Assembly (NCBI GenBank): GCA_905216215.1 | Contig: CAJMSZ010000023.1 | Span: 1 to 31,861, forward strand | Length of the DNA stretch: 31,861 nt | Source of the DNA: an uncultured bacterium | Lineage (GTDB): Bacteria > Bacillota > Clostridia > Lachnospirales > Lachnospiraceae | Direction: 5' to 3' | Shown: positions 1 to 7,323 of the stretch, piece by piece | Numbering within the stretch: position 1 is the stretch's first letter | How the letters are laid out: each line of letters begins with the position of its first letter | The notes under the pieces: generated by a model | What the model saw: only the letters and a program-made list of their open reading frames with translations | Told to the model about the DNA's origin: nothing | Databases searched by the model: none | Program-made: the position numbers and the translations under genes

Positions 1-1
1 T

Positions 2-79
2 AGGAGAAGGGAAATGGATGGAAGAGATTTAGCTGTATGTGATTTTGAAGGTACAAAAGAAGAGGACTACAGACTTTAG
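2..79 (+). CDS. 3' end of an upstream gene (partial)
   Basis: An open frame enters from the left edge and stops at the TAG at 77-79. It encodes about 25 residues, ending in GTKEEDYRL. An intrinsic terminator overlaps the stop codon, as expected at the end of a real gene. Too little is present to name the product. An internal ATG at 14 could instead start a 21-residue peptide, but no ribosome binding site supports that. Confidence 0.4.
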   Translation, partial: RRREMDGRDLAVCDFEGTKEEDYRL

Positions 80-101
80 AGATAAGGTTTGTAGTTTTTT
101 T
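67..101 (+). terminator. Intrinsic terminator of the upstream gene
   Basis: CTACAGAC (67-74) pairs with GTTTGTAG (87-94), with one G-T wobble, around a 12-base loop. Seven T follow (95-101). It overlaps the stop codon of the partial gene entering the window. Confidence 0.75.
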
Positions 102-194
102 GTGTTATAATATAAAATGATAGATAAGTTGATTATCTGAAATGTTGTTTATAAACATTTTATATAAGAAACGGATAAGAAGAGCATGTCTTTC

Positions 195-224
195 TTGACC
201 TAAAATAAAGGTTTCTGCTATAGT
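195..224 (+). promoter_or_regulatory. Candidate sigma-A promoter for the DUF1538/P-II unit
   Basis: TTGACC (195-200) and TATAGT (219-224) are separated by 18 bases, and a TGC before the -10 makes an extended -10. Each hexamer matches consensus at five of six positions. The start of transcription would be near 231, giving a leader of about 70 bases in which no further structure was recognised. Confidence 0.55.
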
Positions 225-302
225 AAAGTAATTCATTTTGTCAATATTCATATTTGTATATAGCATCAATAGAGAAAAGACGCAAGAGAAGGAGGGCCTT
301 GT

Positions 303-1820
303 GTGACGCATATTCAAAATTCAGTGAAAGAAGCATTGCAATCTATTTTACCTATAGCTGCTATTGTTTTAATACTTAGCATATCAATAGCACCCTTACA
401 TGCAGGTGTATTAGTTTTATTTCTGTTTGGAACGATACTCCTGATTATTGGAATGAGTTTTTTTACGATTGGTTCAGGAATTTCGATGGAGCCATTAGGG
501 GAAGGAATAGGAATTCAGCTTGGAAAAGCAAAACGAAAAGGGATTTCTTTGATACTATGTTTGCTTTTAGGGGTGATTATTACGATTGCAGAACCAGATC
601 TTCAAGTTCTTGCCGGGCAGGTGCCATCCATTCCGAATGCAGTGCTTATTCTATGCGTGGCTTTGGGAGTAGGGATTTTTCTTGTTGTCTCTGTACTTAG
701 AGTACGAAAAGAGATTTCGTTGGCAAAAATGTTGCTGTTGTTTTATGGTGTTGTGATCGCTTTGGCATTCTTTGCACCTACAGACTTTGTCCCTACCGCA
801 TTTGATTCGGGCGGCGTGACGACTGGTCCTATCACCGTACCATTTATTATGGCATTTGGAGCTGGTATGGCTGCGAAGCGTGGTAACAAGCATTCAGGAG
901 AAGATAGTTTTGGTCTAGTTTCTCTTTGTAGTATTGGTCCCATTCTTTCCGTCCTTGTTCTCAGCATTCTGTATAATCCGCGTCCAGAGACATCCATGAC
1001 TGTTCTTGAAGAGGTCAGAACTACCAAGGAAGCATTTGGACAATTTCTACATGCAATTCCTACATATGGGAAAGAAGTTTTTGTAGCAGTTTTTCCTATT
1101 ATAATAGTGTTTTTTGTATTTCAGTCAGTGTCCAGACGTTTTCATCGTCACCAGTTGATGAAAATGGGCGTAGGTTTTGTGTATACCTATCTAGGGCTTG
1201 TTTTATTTCTAACTGGAGCAAATGTGGGATTTATGCCGGCGGGGCGCTTGCTCGGTGCGTCCATTGTTGAAACGGATTATAAGTACCTGCTTGTGCCAAT
1301 CGGGATGATCGTGGGATATTTTATTGTTTTAGCAGAACCTGCGGTACATTCCTTAAAAAAACAAGTTGTAGAAGTGACCAATGGAGCAATTTCGCAAAAA
1401 TCAGTAGGATATGCACTTTCCATTGGCGTAGCTGCTTCAGTCGGAATTTCGATGTTACGGGTGCTTACGGAAGCTCCGGTTCTCCCATTTTTGATTATAG
1501 GTTATATGGTATCGCTGGGGATTAGTTTTTTTGTTCCACCGATTTATACTGGAATCGCATTTGACTCAGGTGGAGTGGCAAGTGGGCCAATGACAACCAC
1601 ATTTATTTTACCATTTGCGGTGGGGGCTTGCGAGATGCTAGGTGGAAATATCATGACAGATGCATTTGGAATTGTAGCAATGATAGCAATAGCCCCATTA
1701 ATTTCAATCCAGATACTGGGGTTGAGCAGTAATATCAGGAAACGTCGCAGAATCCAGAAGGTATATGATGAATGGATGCAGATTGAAGATGATATTATCT
1801 GTTTTGAGGAGGATTTATAA
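303..1820 (+). CDS. Tandem DUF1538 integral membrane protein
   Basis: A 505-residue polytopic membrane protein made of two homologous halves of the DUF1538 family, whose function is unknown but presumed to be transport. The duplication is visible: AFDSGGVTTGP (166-176) matches AFDSGGVASGP (419-429). About 75 residues before each lies an AEP-x-x-x-x-L-x-x-QV-like element (96-106 and 344-356). The C-terminus is charged and probably cytoplasmic. The start is GTG, six bases after GGAGGG (291-296); the GTG at 301 runs straight into a stop. The stop codon overlaps the ATG of the next gene (TAATG), a P-II-like protein, so the two are likely translated together. The pairing suggests the transporter is controlled by, or signals through, a nucleotide-sensing P-II partner; that is inference. 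Confidence 0.85.
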   Translation: MTHIQNSVKEALQSILPIAAIVLILSISIAPLHAGVLVLFLFGTILLIIGMSFFTIGSGISMEPLGEGIGIQLGKAKRKGISLILCLLLGVIITIAEPDLQVLAGQVPSIPNAVLILCVALGVGIFLVVSVLRVRKEISLAKMLLLFYGVVIALAFFAPTDFVPTAFDSGGVTTGPITVPFIMAFGAGMAAKRGNKHSGEDSFGLVSLCSIGPILSVLVLSILYNPRPETSMTVLEEVRTTKEAFGQFLHAIPTYGKEVFVAVFPIIIVFFVFQSVSRRFHRHQLMKMGVGFVYTYLGLVLFLTGANVGFMPAGRLLGASIVETDYKYLLVPIGMIVGYFIVLAEPAVHSLKKQVVEVTNGAISQKSVGYALSIGVAASVGISMLRVLTEAPVLPFLIIGYMVSLGISFFVPPIYTGIAFDSGGVASGPMTTTFILPFAVGACEMLGGNIMTDAFGIVAMIAIAPLISIQILGLSSNIRKRRRIQKVYDEWMQIEDDIICFEEDL

Positions 1821-2503
1821 TGAACAACACACTTTCCAAGAGAGTGCTTGTGCTTTTTTCAGTTGTAGAACGTGGAAAAGGGCAAAAGCTTATGAAGTAT
1901 TTAAAGGAACAGAGCATCAGCATGCACTACCAATGTGTTGGGTTTGGAACGGCACCTACGGAAATCAAGGATATTTTTGGCATTGGAAGCAGAGATAAAG
2001 ATATTATCATCAGTCTTGCAGCTGAGGAGAAAGTAAAAGAGATGATGGCAGATTTTGGAAATCGATTCAGCAGTTATTCAGAATATGGAGGATTGATGCT
2101 GGTGTTAAAGCCTGATTCTATGAATCGCCTGGCTGTTGAAATACTGAATTATGGTATATTAGAAGGAGTGGTAAAAGAGGGAGGTCCGACTATGAAAAAC
2201 GAACATAATCACCATTTAATCTTAATAGCTGTAGGTCAGGGATACTCCGAAGAAGTGATGGAAACCGCTAAAAGGGCAGGGGCTACCGGCGGAACAGTAA
2301 TTAGAGGAAGACTCGCCGATACAGAAATGATGGCAGAATTCGTGAAAGATAAAATAGACGAGGAAAGGGAACTGATTCTTATTATGGCATCATCAAATAA
2401 CACTGGAAAGATTATGGAAAGTGTGAATGCAGGATTTGGACTCCGGACAAATGCAAGAGGGGTTATTTGTTCGATACCAATTGAAAAAGCTTACAAAATA
2501 TAG
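1820..2503 (+). CDS. Tandem P-II-like (GlnB/GlnK-superfamily) signalling protein
   Basis: This 227-residue soluble protein is about twice the length of a normal P-II subunit (about 112). The N-terminal half (about 8-115) has the beta-alpha-beta pattern of the fold. The C-terminal half (about 130-227) is closer to typical P-II, with AGATGGTVIRGR (153-164) before the T-loop region and ARGVICSIPIEKA (212-224) near the end, resembling the C-loop edge strand of GlnK. P-II proteins form trimers that bind ATP/ADP and often 2-oxoglutarate, and regulate a membrane or enzyme partner. The uridylylated tyrosine of classical GlnB was not identified. The ATG overlaps the DUF1538 stop by one base, behind GAGGAGG (1806-1812). 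No intrinsic terminator with a T-run follows, so read-through into rplM is possible. Confidence 0.75.
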   Translation: MNNTLSKRVLVLFSVVERGKGQKLMKYLKEQSISMHYQCVGFGTAPTEIKDIFGIGSRDKDIIISLAAEEKVKEMMADFGNRFSSYSEYGGLMLVLKPDSMNRLAVEILNYGILEGVVKEGGPTMKNEHNHHLILIAVGQGYSEEVMETAKRAGATGGTVIRGRLADTEMMAEFVKDKIDEERELILIMASSNNTGKIMESVNAGFGLRTNARGVICSIPIEKAYKI

Positions 2504-2535
2504 AGATATATTCCTGTTTTCTGAAGAAAAAACAG

Positions 2536-2564
2536 TTGACATGGAAGTGGTCTTATACTATAAT
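2536..2564 (+). promoter_or_regulatory. Consensus sigma-A promoter for rplM-rpsI
   Basis: TTGACA (2536-2541) and TATAAT (2559-2564) both match the consensus exactly, with a 17-base spacer. This is the strongest promoter in the window, as expected for a ribosomal protein operon. Transcription would start near 2571, leaving a leader of about 120 bases before rplM. Confidence 0.9.
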
Positions 2565-2583
2565 ATTCAAGTATGACATGAAG

Positions 2584-2624
2584 AGGAACAGTTTGCGCCA
2601 AAGCCCCGGAACAGACTGGTTTCT
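2584..2624 (+). promoter_or_regulatory. Hairpin in the rplM leader (candidate L13-type autoregulatory leader)
   Basis: AGGAACAGTTTG (2584-2595) pairs with CAGACTG (2612-2618), then, after a bulged G, with TTTCT (2620-2624), around a 16-base loop. It begins about a dozen bases downstream of the predicted transcription start. Firmicutes rplM operons are known to carry a structured L13 leader; whether this is that family was judged only from position and fold. Confidence 0.55.
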
Positions 2625-2689
2625 AATATATCTATAGTATTTATAATGAACAAAAAAAGTAGTGAATGAAATTTGCAGGAGGTCAACCA

Positions 2690-3118
2690 ATGAAAACTTA
2701 CATGGCTAATCCAGATAAGATTGAAAGAAAATGGTATGTAGTTGACGCAGAAGGACAGACATTAGGACGTCTTTCAGCAGAAATTGCTAAAGTTTTAAGA
2801 GGAAAAAATAAACCAGTATTTACACCACATGTTGATACAGGAGATTATGTAATCGTTGTAAACGCTGATAAAGTGAAAGTAACAGGAAAGAAGTTAGAAC
2901 AGAAGATTTATTACCATCATTCAGATTATGTAGGTGGAATGAAAGAAACTACATTAAAAGAAATGATGGCAAAGAAGCCAGAAGCAGTAATCGAACTTGC
3001 TGTAAAGGGAATGCTTCCAAAAGGACCTTTAGGAAGAGCAATGATTAAGAAACTTCATGTATATGCTGGACCTGAACATGGACATCAGGCTCAGAAACCA
3101 GAAGTTTTAACTTTTTAA
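2690..3118 (+). CDS. rplM: 50S ribosomal protein L13
   Basis: A 142-residue protein of the usual length for bacterial L13, an early-assembling large-subunit protein that binds 23S rRNA. The N-terminus contains the family pattern KWYVVDAEGQTLGRLS. The C-terminal signature VKGMLPKGPLGRAMIKKL followed by HVYAG is intact. An in-frame ATG exists at 2666, but AGGAGGT at 2677-2683 lies six bases before the ATG at 2690, which gives the standard N-terminus MKTYMANP. rpsI follows after 24 bases, the near-universal L13-S9 pair. A consensus promoter and a structured leader precede the gene. Confidence 0.98.
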   Translation: MKTYMANPDKIERKWYVVDAEGQTLGRLSAEIAKVLRGKNKPVFTPHVDTGDYVIVVNADKVKVTGKKLEQKIYYHHSDYVGGMKETTLKEMMAKKPEAVIELAVKGMLPKGPLGRAMIKKLHVYAGPEHGHQAQKPEVLTF

Positions 3119-3142
3119 GAGGTTTGAAAGGAGGAAATAAAA

Positions 3143-3535
3143 GTGGCTAATACAAAATTCTACGGAACAGGAAGAAGAAAAAAATCTATCGCAAGAGTAT
3201 ACCTTGTACCAGGTACAGGTAAAATCACAATCAATAAAAGAGATATCGATGAATATTTCGGACTTGAAACATTGAAAGTAGTTGTTCGTCAGCCATTGGT
3301 TGCAACAGAAACACTTGATAAATTTGACGTTTTGGTAAATGTACATGGTGGAGGATATACAGGACAGGCTGGAGCTATCCGTCATGGAATCTCAAGAGCT
3401 TTATTAGAAGCTGATTCTGAATACAGACCAACATTAAAGGCTGCTGGTTATCTGACACGTGACCCACGTATGAAAGAACGTAAGAAATACGGTCTCAAAG
3501 CAGCTCGTCGCGCTCCGCAGTTCAGCAAGAGATAA
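3143..3535 (+). CDS. rpsI: 30S ribosomal protein S9
   Basis: A 130-residue protein matching S9 throughout. It begins with FYGTGRRKKSIARV and ends with the conserved basic tail RRAPQFSKR, whose last residues reach the P-site tRNA in the ribosome. The start codon is GTG, eight bases after AAAGGAGG (3127-3134). It is the second gene of the rplM-rpsI operon, and a strong intrinsic terminator follows within 20 bases. Confidence 0.98.
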   Translation: MANTKFYGTGRRKKSIARVYLVPGTGKITINKRDIDEYFGLETLKVVVRQPLVATETLDKFDVLVNVHGGGYTGQAGAIRHGISRALLEADSEYRPTLKAAGYLTRDPRMKERKKYGLKAARRAPQFSKR

Positions 3536-3550
3536 TTTTTATGGTTTTGG

Positions 3551-3584
3551 AACCCCGGAAATCAATCATTTCTGGGGTTTTTTT
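3551..3584 (+). terminator. Intrinsic terminator of rplM-rpsI
   Basis: AACCCCGGAAAT (3551-3562) pairs with ATTTCTGGGGTT (3568-3579), 12 pairs with one G-T, around a five-base loop. A T-run to 3584 follows. Confidence 0.92.
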
Positions 3585-3667
3585 ACAAGATTTTTATCTT
3601 CGGCTATCTGCAGACGCACCTGATGAATGGCAGACGGTTCAGAAGAGGAAAATATATAGTCAAGTCA

Positions 3668-3696
3668 TTGACAAACTCTAAAAGGCATTATAAAAT
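3668..3696 (+). promoter_or_regulatory. Sigma-A promoter for hppA
   Basis: TTGACA (3668-3673) and TAAAAT (3691-3696) lie 17 bases apart. The predicted start near 3703 gives a leader of about 50 bases to the hppA ATG. The 80 bases between the rpsI terminator and this promoter show nothing I can name. Confidence 0.8.
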
Positions 3697-3752
3697 GATG
3701 CCAGATTAAGACATTTAACATGTTGAAGAATTATCTAGTAGGAGGAGAAAAC

Positions 3753-5735
3753 ATGGAAACATTTTTCAAAGTTGTTCCTGTGCTTGCCGTTGTAGCATTG
3801 CTTTTTGCTGCATATCTTGCATCAAAAGTTAATAAACAGGCTCCAGGAAATGACAGAATGAAAGAAATCGCTGGTAGTATCAGCGAAGGTGCGAGAGCAT
3901 TCTTGATGGCTGAATACAAGATTCTTATTGTATTTGTAGCTGTACTTTTTGTTTTAATTGGCGTAGGTATCGGTAACTGGGTAACAGCAGTGTGCTTTAT
4001 CTTTGGTGCAGGATTCTCTACAATTGCTGGATATGTTGGTATGACAGTTGCTACAAAAGCAAATGTAAGAACTGCAAATGCAGCAAAAGAGGGCGGAATG
4101 AACAAAGCACTTTCTATTGCATTTTCAGGTGGTGCAGTTATGGGTATGTGCGTTGCTGGCCTTGGTGTTTTAGGTGTAAGCGTAATTTATCTGCTTACAA
4201 AGAATGTAGATGTTCTTACAGGTTTCAGCCTTGGTGCATCTTCAATCGCTTTATTTGCTCGAGTTGGTGGTGGTATTTATACAAAAGCTGCTGACGTTGG
4301 AGCTGACCTTGTAGGTAAAGTTGAAGCTGGTATCCCAGAGGATGACCCGCGTAACCCGGCAGTTATCGCTGATAACGTTGGTGATAACGTAGGTGACGTT
4401 GCAGGTATGGGAGCTGACTTATTTGAATCATATGTAGGAGCTTTAATTTCTGCACTTACATTAGGTGTAATTTATTTTGAAGTTCCAGGCGCAGTTTACC
4501 CACTTATGCTTGCTGGTTGTGGTCTGGTTGCATCTATCCTTGGTACATTTTTTGTAAAAGGTGATGAAAATTCTAACCCACATAAAGCATTAAAAGCAGG
4601 TACATATGCTGCAAGTATTATTGTCGTTATTGTTTCAGTTGCTTTAAGTAAATATTTGTTTGATGATTTTAAAGCAGCAATTGCAATCATTTCAGGACTG
4701 ATTGTTGGTCTTGCTATTGGTATTATTACAGAACACTATACATCTGGTGATTACAAGCATGTACAGGAAATCGCTGACCAGTCTGAAACTGGTGCAGCTA
4801 CCACAATCATCAGTGGTCTTGCTGTAGGTATGAAATCTACAGGATGGCCTGTACTTTTAATCTGTGTAGGTATCTTTGTAGCATTTAAAGTATGCGGTCT
4901 TTACGGAATCGCACTTGCTGCTGTAGGTATGCTTTCTACAACAGGTATTACTGTAGCAGTAGATGCCTACGGTCCAATCGCAGACAATGCCGGTGGTATT
5001 GCAGAAATGGCCGGATTAGATCATTCAGTTCGTAACATTACAGATAAACTTGATGCAGTTGGTAATACAACAGCAGCTATGGGTAAAGGATTTGCAATTG
5101 GTTCTGCAGCTCTTACTGCACTTGCACTTTTTGTGTCATATGCAGAAGCTGTTCAGCTTAAGACAATCGACATCCTTAATAACCGAGTAATCATCGGTCT
5201 GTTCATTGGTGGTATGCTTCCATTCTTATTCTCAGCTATGACAATGTCTTCTGTATCAAAAGCTGCATATCAGATGATTGAAGAAGTTAGACGTCAGTTC
5301 AGAGAAATGCCTGGAATCATGGAAGGAAAGACAAAACCAGATTACAAGTCATGTGTTGCTATTTCTACAACAGCAGCTCTGAAAGAAATGTTAGTTCCTG
5401 GTATTATGGCAGTTGTTTCTCCACTTGCTGTAGGTATCATTCTTGGTACAGAAGCTCTTGGTGGACTTCTTGCTGGTTCTCTTGTAACAGGTGTTATGAT
5501 GGCTATCTTTATGTCAAATGCAGGTGGCGCATGGGATAACGCTAAGAAATACATCGAAGATGGAAATCATGGTGGAAAAGGAAGCGAAGCTCATAAAGCA
5601 GCCGTTGTTGGTGATACCGTAGGTGACCCATTCAAGGATACATCTGGACCATCTATCAATATCCTTATCAAATTGATGACAGTTGTAGCATTGGTATTTG
5701 CGCCATTGTTCTTATCAATTGGTGGATTACTGTAA
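3753..5735 (+). CDS. hppA: K+-dependent membrane-bound pyrophosphatase (ion-pumping)
   Basis: A 660-residue, multi-spanning (about 16 TM) pump that hydrolyses pyrophosphate and exports Na+ and/or H+. The pyrophosphate and Mg2+ site is intact: DVGADLVGK (181-189), DDPRNPA (197-203), DNVGDNVGD (207-215), and near the C-terminus GDTVGDPFKDT. GNTTAAMGKG (437-446) has Ala at 441 and Gly at 444, where K+-independent enzymes carry Lys and Thr, so this is the K+-stimulated class. Whether Na+ or H+ is pumped cannot be read with certainty; many clostridial members pump Na+. The start at 3753 is preferred over ATG 3720 because AGGAGG (3740-3745) precedes it. It is monocistronic by layout, with its own promoter and a 12-pair terminator. 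Confidence 0.97.
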   Translation: METFFKVVPVLAVVALLFAAYLASKVNKQAPGNDRMKEIAGSISEGARAFLMAEYKILIVFVAVLFVLIGVGIGNWVTAVCFIFGAGFSTIAGYVGMTVATKANVRTANAAKEGGMNKALSIAFSGGAVMGMCVAGLGVLGVSVIYLLTKNVDVLTGFSLGASSIALFARVGGGIYTKAADVGADLVGKVEAGIPEDDPRNPAVIADNVGDNVGDVAGMGADLFESYVGALISALTLGVIYFEVPGAVYPLMLAGCGLVASILGTFFVKGDENSNPHKALKAGTYAASIIVVIVSVALSKYLFDDFKAAIAIISGLIVGLAIGIITEHYTSGDYKHVQEIADQSETGAATTIISGLAVGMKSTGWPVLLICVGIFVAFKVCGLYGIALAAVGMLSTTGITVAVDAYGPIADNAGGIAEMAGLDHSVRNITDKLDAVGNTTAAMGKGFAIGSAALTALALFVSYAEAVQLKTIDILNNRVIIGLFIGGMLPFLFSAMTMSSVSKAAYQMIEEVRRQFREMPGIMEGKTKPDYKSCVAISTTAALKEMLVPGIMAVVSPLAVGIILGTEALGGLLAGSLVTGVMMAIFMSNAGGAWDNAKKYIEDGNHGGKGSEAHKAAVVGDTVGDPFKDTSGPSINILIKLMTVVALVFAPLFLSIGGLL

Positions 5736-5756
5736 GAGTAAGTAAATGAAATTTAC

Positions 5757-5792
5757 ATGAGGCGTAGGAGTTCCTATGCCTCATTTTTTTTA
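5757..5792 (+). terminator. Intrinsic terminator of hppA
   Basis: ATGAGGCGTAGG (5757-5768) pairs with CCTATGCCTCAT (5773-5784) around the loop AGTT, followed by about eight T. Only 12 bases separate it from the next ATG. Confidence 0.92.
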
Positions 5793-5804
5793 GGGTGACA
5801 AATT

Positions 5805-6581
5805 ATGATGACGGAATTAGAACAATATTACAACAAATTTAATGAAGAAAAACGTCTGAACAGCAGGCATGGCAAGGTAGAATTTCTGACATCAATGAAA
5901 TATATTCATCAGTACCTCGGTGGTGATAAGACAAAGAAAATACTGGATGTAGGAGCTGGTACGGGAAGATATTCCGTAGCACTTGCAGAAGAAGGATATG
6001 ATGTGACTGCGGTAGAGCTGGTGAAATACAATCTTGGCATTTTGAAAAAGAAAAACAGTTCTGTGAAAGCTTATCAGGGAAATGCACTGAAGCTTTCACG
6101 ATTCGGAGACGAAGAATTTGACCTTGTACTGGTGTTTGGACCTATGTATCATCTGTATTCTTTTGAGGATAAGGTAAAGGCACTCACGGAGGCAAAAAGG
6201 GTAGTTAAGAAGGATGGGGTCATTCTTGTTGCGTATTTGATGAATGAGTATAGCATTCTGACCTACGGATTTAAAGAAAATCATATATTGGAATGTCTGG
6301 AGAATGGAAAAATAACAGAAGAATTTCGTGTAAATCCGGATAAAGAAGATTTGTATGATTATGTGCGTCTGGAAGATATTGCATCTTATAATCAAGCGGC
6401 TGGTTTAAAGCGGGAGAAGATTATTTCTGCAGATGGCCCTGCTGATTATATGAGACAGGTGTTGAATGCAATGGACGAACAGACTTATGAGAAGTTTATC
6501 GAGTATCATCTGGCAACATGTGAGCGGATGGAACTCATGGGAGCATGTGCACATACAGTGGATATTCTGAGGAAAGAGTAA
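5805..6581 (+). CDS. Class I SAM-dependent methyltransferase
   Basis: A 258-residue Rossmann-fold methyltransferase. Motif I, ILDVGAGTGRYS (46-57), binds the SAM methionine moiety, and the acidic end of strand 2 (Glu71 in VTAVEL) contacts the ribose. A GNALKL segment and DLVLVFGPMYHL fit the following motifs. The methyl acceptor is not evident; the family modifies small molecules, proteins or RNA. Two tandem ATG codons (5805, 5808) follow a modest AGGGTG (5792-5797). There is no room for a promoter between the hppA terminator and this start, so it depends on read-through or on a promoter inside hppA. A hairpin follows at 6605-6633. Confidence 0.85.
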   Translation: MMTELEQYYNKFNEEKRLNSRHGKVEFLTSMKYIHQYLGGDKTKKILDVGAGTGRYSVALAEEGYDVTAVELVKYNLGILKKKNSSVKAYQGNALKLSRFGDEEFDLVLVFGPMYHLYSFEDKVKALTEAKRVVKKDGVILVAYLMNEYSILTYGFKENHILECLENGKITEEFRVNPDKEDLYDYVRLEDIASYNQAAGLKREKIISADGPADYMRQVLNAMDEQTYEKFIEYHLATCERMELMGACAHTVDILRKE

Positions 6582-6597
6582 CAGGTAAAGAAAGTAT

Positions 6598-6633
6598 AAA
6601 AAAAGGTTGAAAGCATTCGGAATACTTTCAACC
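6598..6633 (-). terminator. Terminator of the cold-shock gene, shared with the converging methyltransferase
   Basis: GGTTGAAAG (6605-6613) pairs with CTTTCAACC (6625-6633), and ATTC pairs with GAAT inside. On the minus strand the stem is followed by seven U (A at 6598-6604). On the plus strand the tail is only TCTTTGT, so it acts best on the minus strand. Confidence 0.85.
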
Positions 6634-6645
6634 TCTTTGTATTCA

Positions 6646-6849
6646 TTATTCTACAACAACATTAACTGCCTGAAGTCCACGATTTCCTTCTGTGATTTCG
6701 AAAGATACATTCTGTCCTTCTTCTAATGTTTTGTAACCTTCTCCAGCGATTCCTGAGAAATGTACGAATACGTCTTCGCCATTTTCTGCGTTTGTAATGA
6801 ATCCGTAACCTTTCTGAGAATTAAACCATTTAACTGTTCCTTTGTTCAT
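6646..6849 (-). CDS. Cold-shock domain protein (CspA family)
   Basis: A 67-residue single OB-fold nucleic-acid-binding protein of the usual Csp length. RNP1 is KGYGFI (13-18) and RNP2 is VFVHF (27-31), with the aromatic residues that stack on single-stranded RNA or DNA. It likely acts as an RNA chaperone or antiterminator. AGGAGGG (6860-6866 on the minus strand) lies about ten bases before the ATG. It has its own terminator, and its promoter begins right after the azlD terminator. I cannot say which of the several clostridial csp paralogues it is. Confidence 0.96.
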   Translation of the reverse strand: MNKGTVKWFNSQKGYGFITNAENGEDVFVHFSGIAGEGYKTLEEGQNVSFEITEGNRGLQAVNVVVE

Positions 6850-6927
6850 GATACTTGAACCCTCCTAAAATATAATTATGTCTGAAAAATATGTGAAATC
6901 TTAATCTTATCCAAAACACAAATATAG

Positions 6928-6954
6928 ATTATCACAATCCCTTATTGATGTCAA
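6928..6954 (-). promoter_or_regulatory. Candidate promoter of the cold-shock gene
   Basis: On the minus strand TTGACA (6954-6949) is followed 15 bases later by GATAAT (6933-6928), preceded by TGT as in an extended -10. An alternative reading with a 17-base spacer ends at TAATCT. The leader to the start codon would be about 70-75 bases, comparable to the long leaders of other cold-shock genes. Confidence 0.55.
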
Positions 6955-6956
6955 AT

Positions 6957-6992
6957 AAAAAAATAGAAGTTTTCAATGAGTGAAAACTTCTA
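6957..6992 (-). terminator. Intrinsic terminator of azlC-azlD
   Basis: A perfect 11-pair stem, TAGAAGTTTTC (6964-6974) with GAAAACTTCTA (6982-6992) and a seven-base loop, is followed on the minus strand by seven U. The U-run ends three bases before the -35 of the cold-shock promoter. Confidence 0.92.
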
Positions 6993-7011
6993 TAAAAAAC
7001 AGATTCTTTTT

Positions 7012-7323
7012 CTATAATCCTGTAAATAATTCCACAATGAAGACCATGATGCAAGAGAAAAGAGAAACGGTAATAAGGCTCTTTTTCTTGTATGCCATAA
7101 TCAGAGCAATGATAAAGCCAACCAGGGCAGACCAGATATTTGCCGTTGCTTCTAAAATGGCAGGAAAGGTCATTACTGACAGTGTCACATAAGGAACGTA
7201 ATATAAGAATGACTTTATGTAATTATTCTGAATTTCCTTACGAATCAGTGTCAGTGGCAGGAGTCGGATTAAATAGGTAACACCGGCCATAACAAAGATA
7301 TAGATATAAATATTATGATTCAT
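7012..7323 (-). CDS. azlD: AzlD family branched-chain amino acid exporter subunit
   Basis: A protein of about 103 residues with three to four membrane segments, typical of AzlD, the small partner of AzlC. Together they form the LIV-E-type exporter of branched-chain amino acids and toxic analogues. The frame extends to a TTG at 7329, but the ATG at 7323 is preferred because GGAGG (7337-7333 on the minus strand) lies nine bases before it. The gene overlaps the end of azlC by 11 bases, indicating translational coupling. A strong terminator follows. The substrate is inferred from family membership only. Confidence 0.9.
   Translation of the reverse strand: MNHNIYIYIFVMAGVTYLIRLLPLTLIRKEIQNNYIKSFLYYVPYVTLSVMTFPAILEATANIWSALVGFIIALIMAYKKKSLITVSLFSCIMVFIVELFTGL

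Noticed and set aside
2510..2535. CTGTTTT/AAAACAG stem after the P-II gene as a terminator
   Set aside because: It is AT-rich and is followed directly by the rplM -35 with no T-run, so intrinsic termination is unlikely.
3992..4294. Cysteine- and tryptophan-rich 100-codon frame inside hppA
   Set aside because: It is an alternate-frame shadow of the glycine- and valine-rich pyrophosphatase coding sequence and has no start signal.
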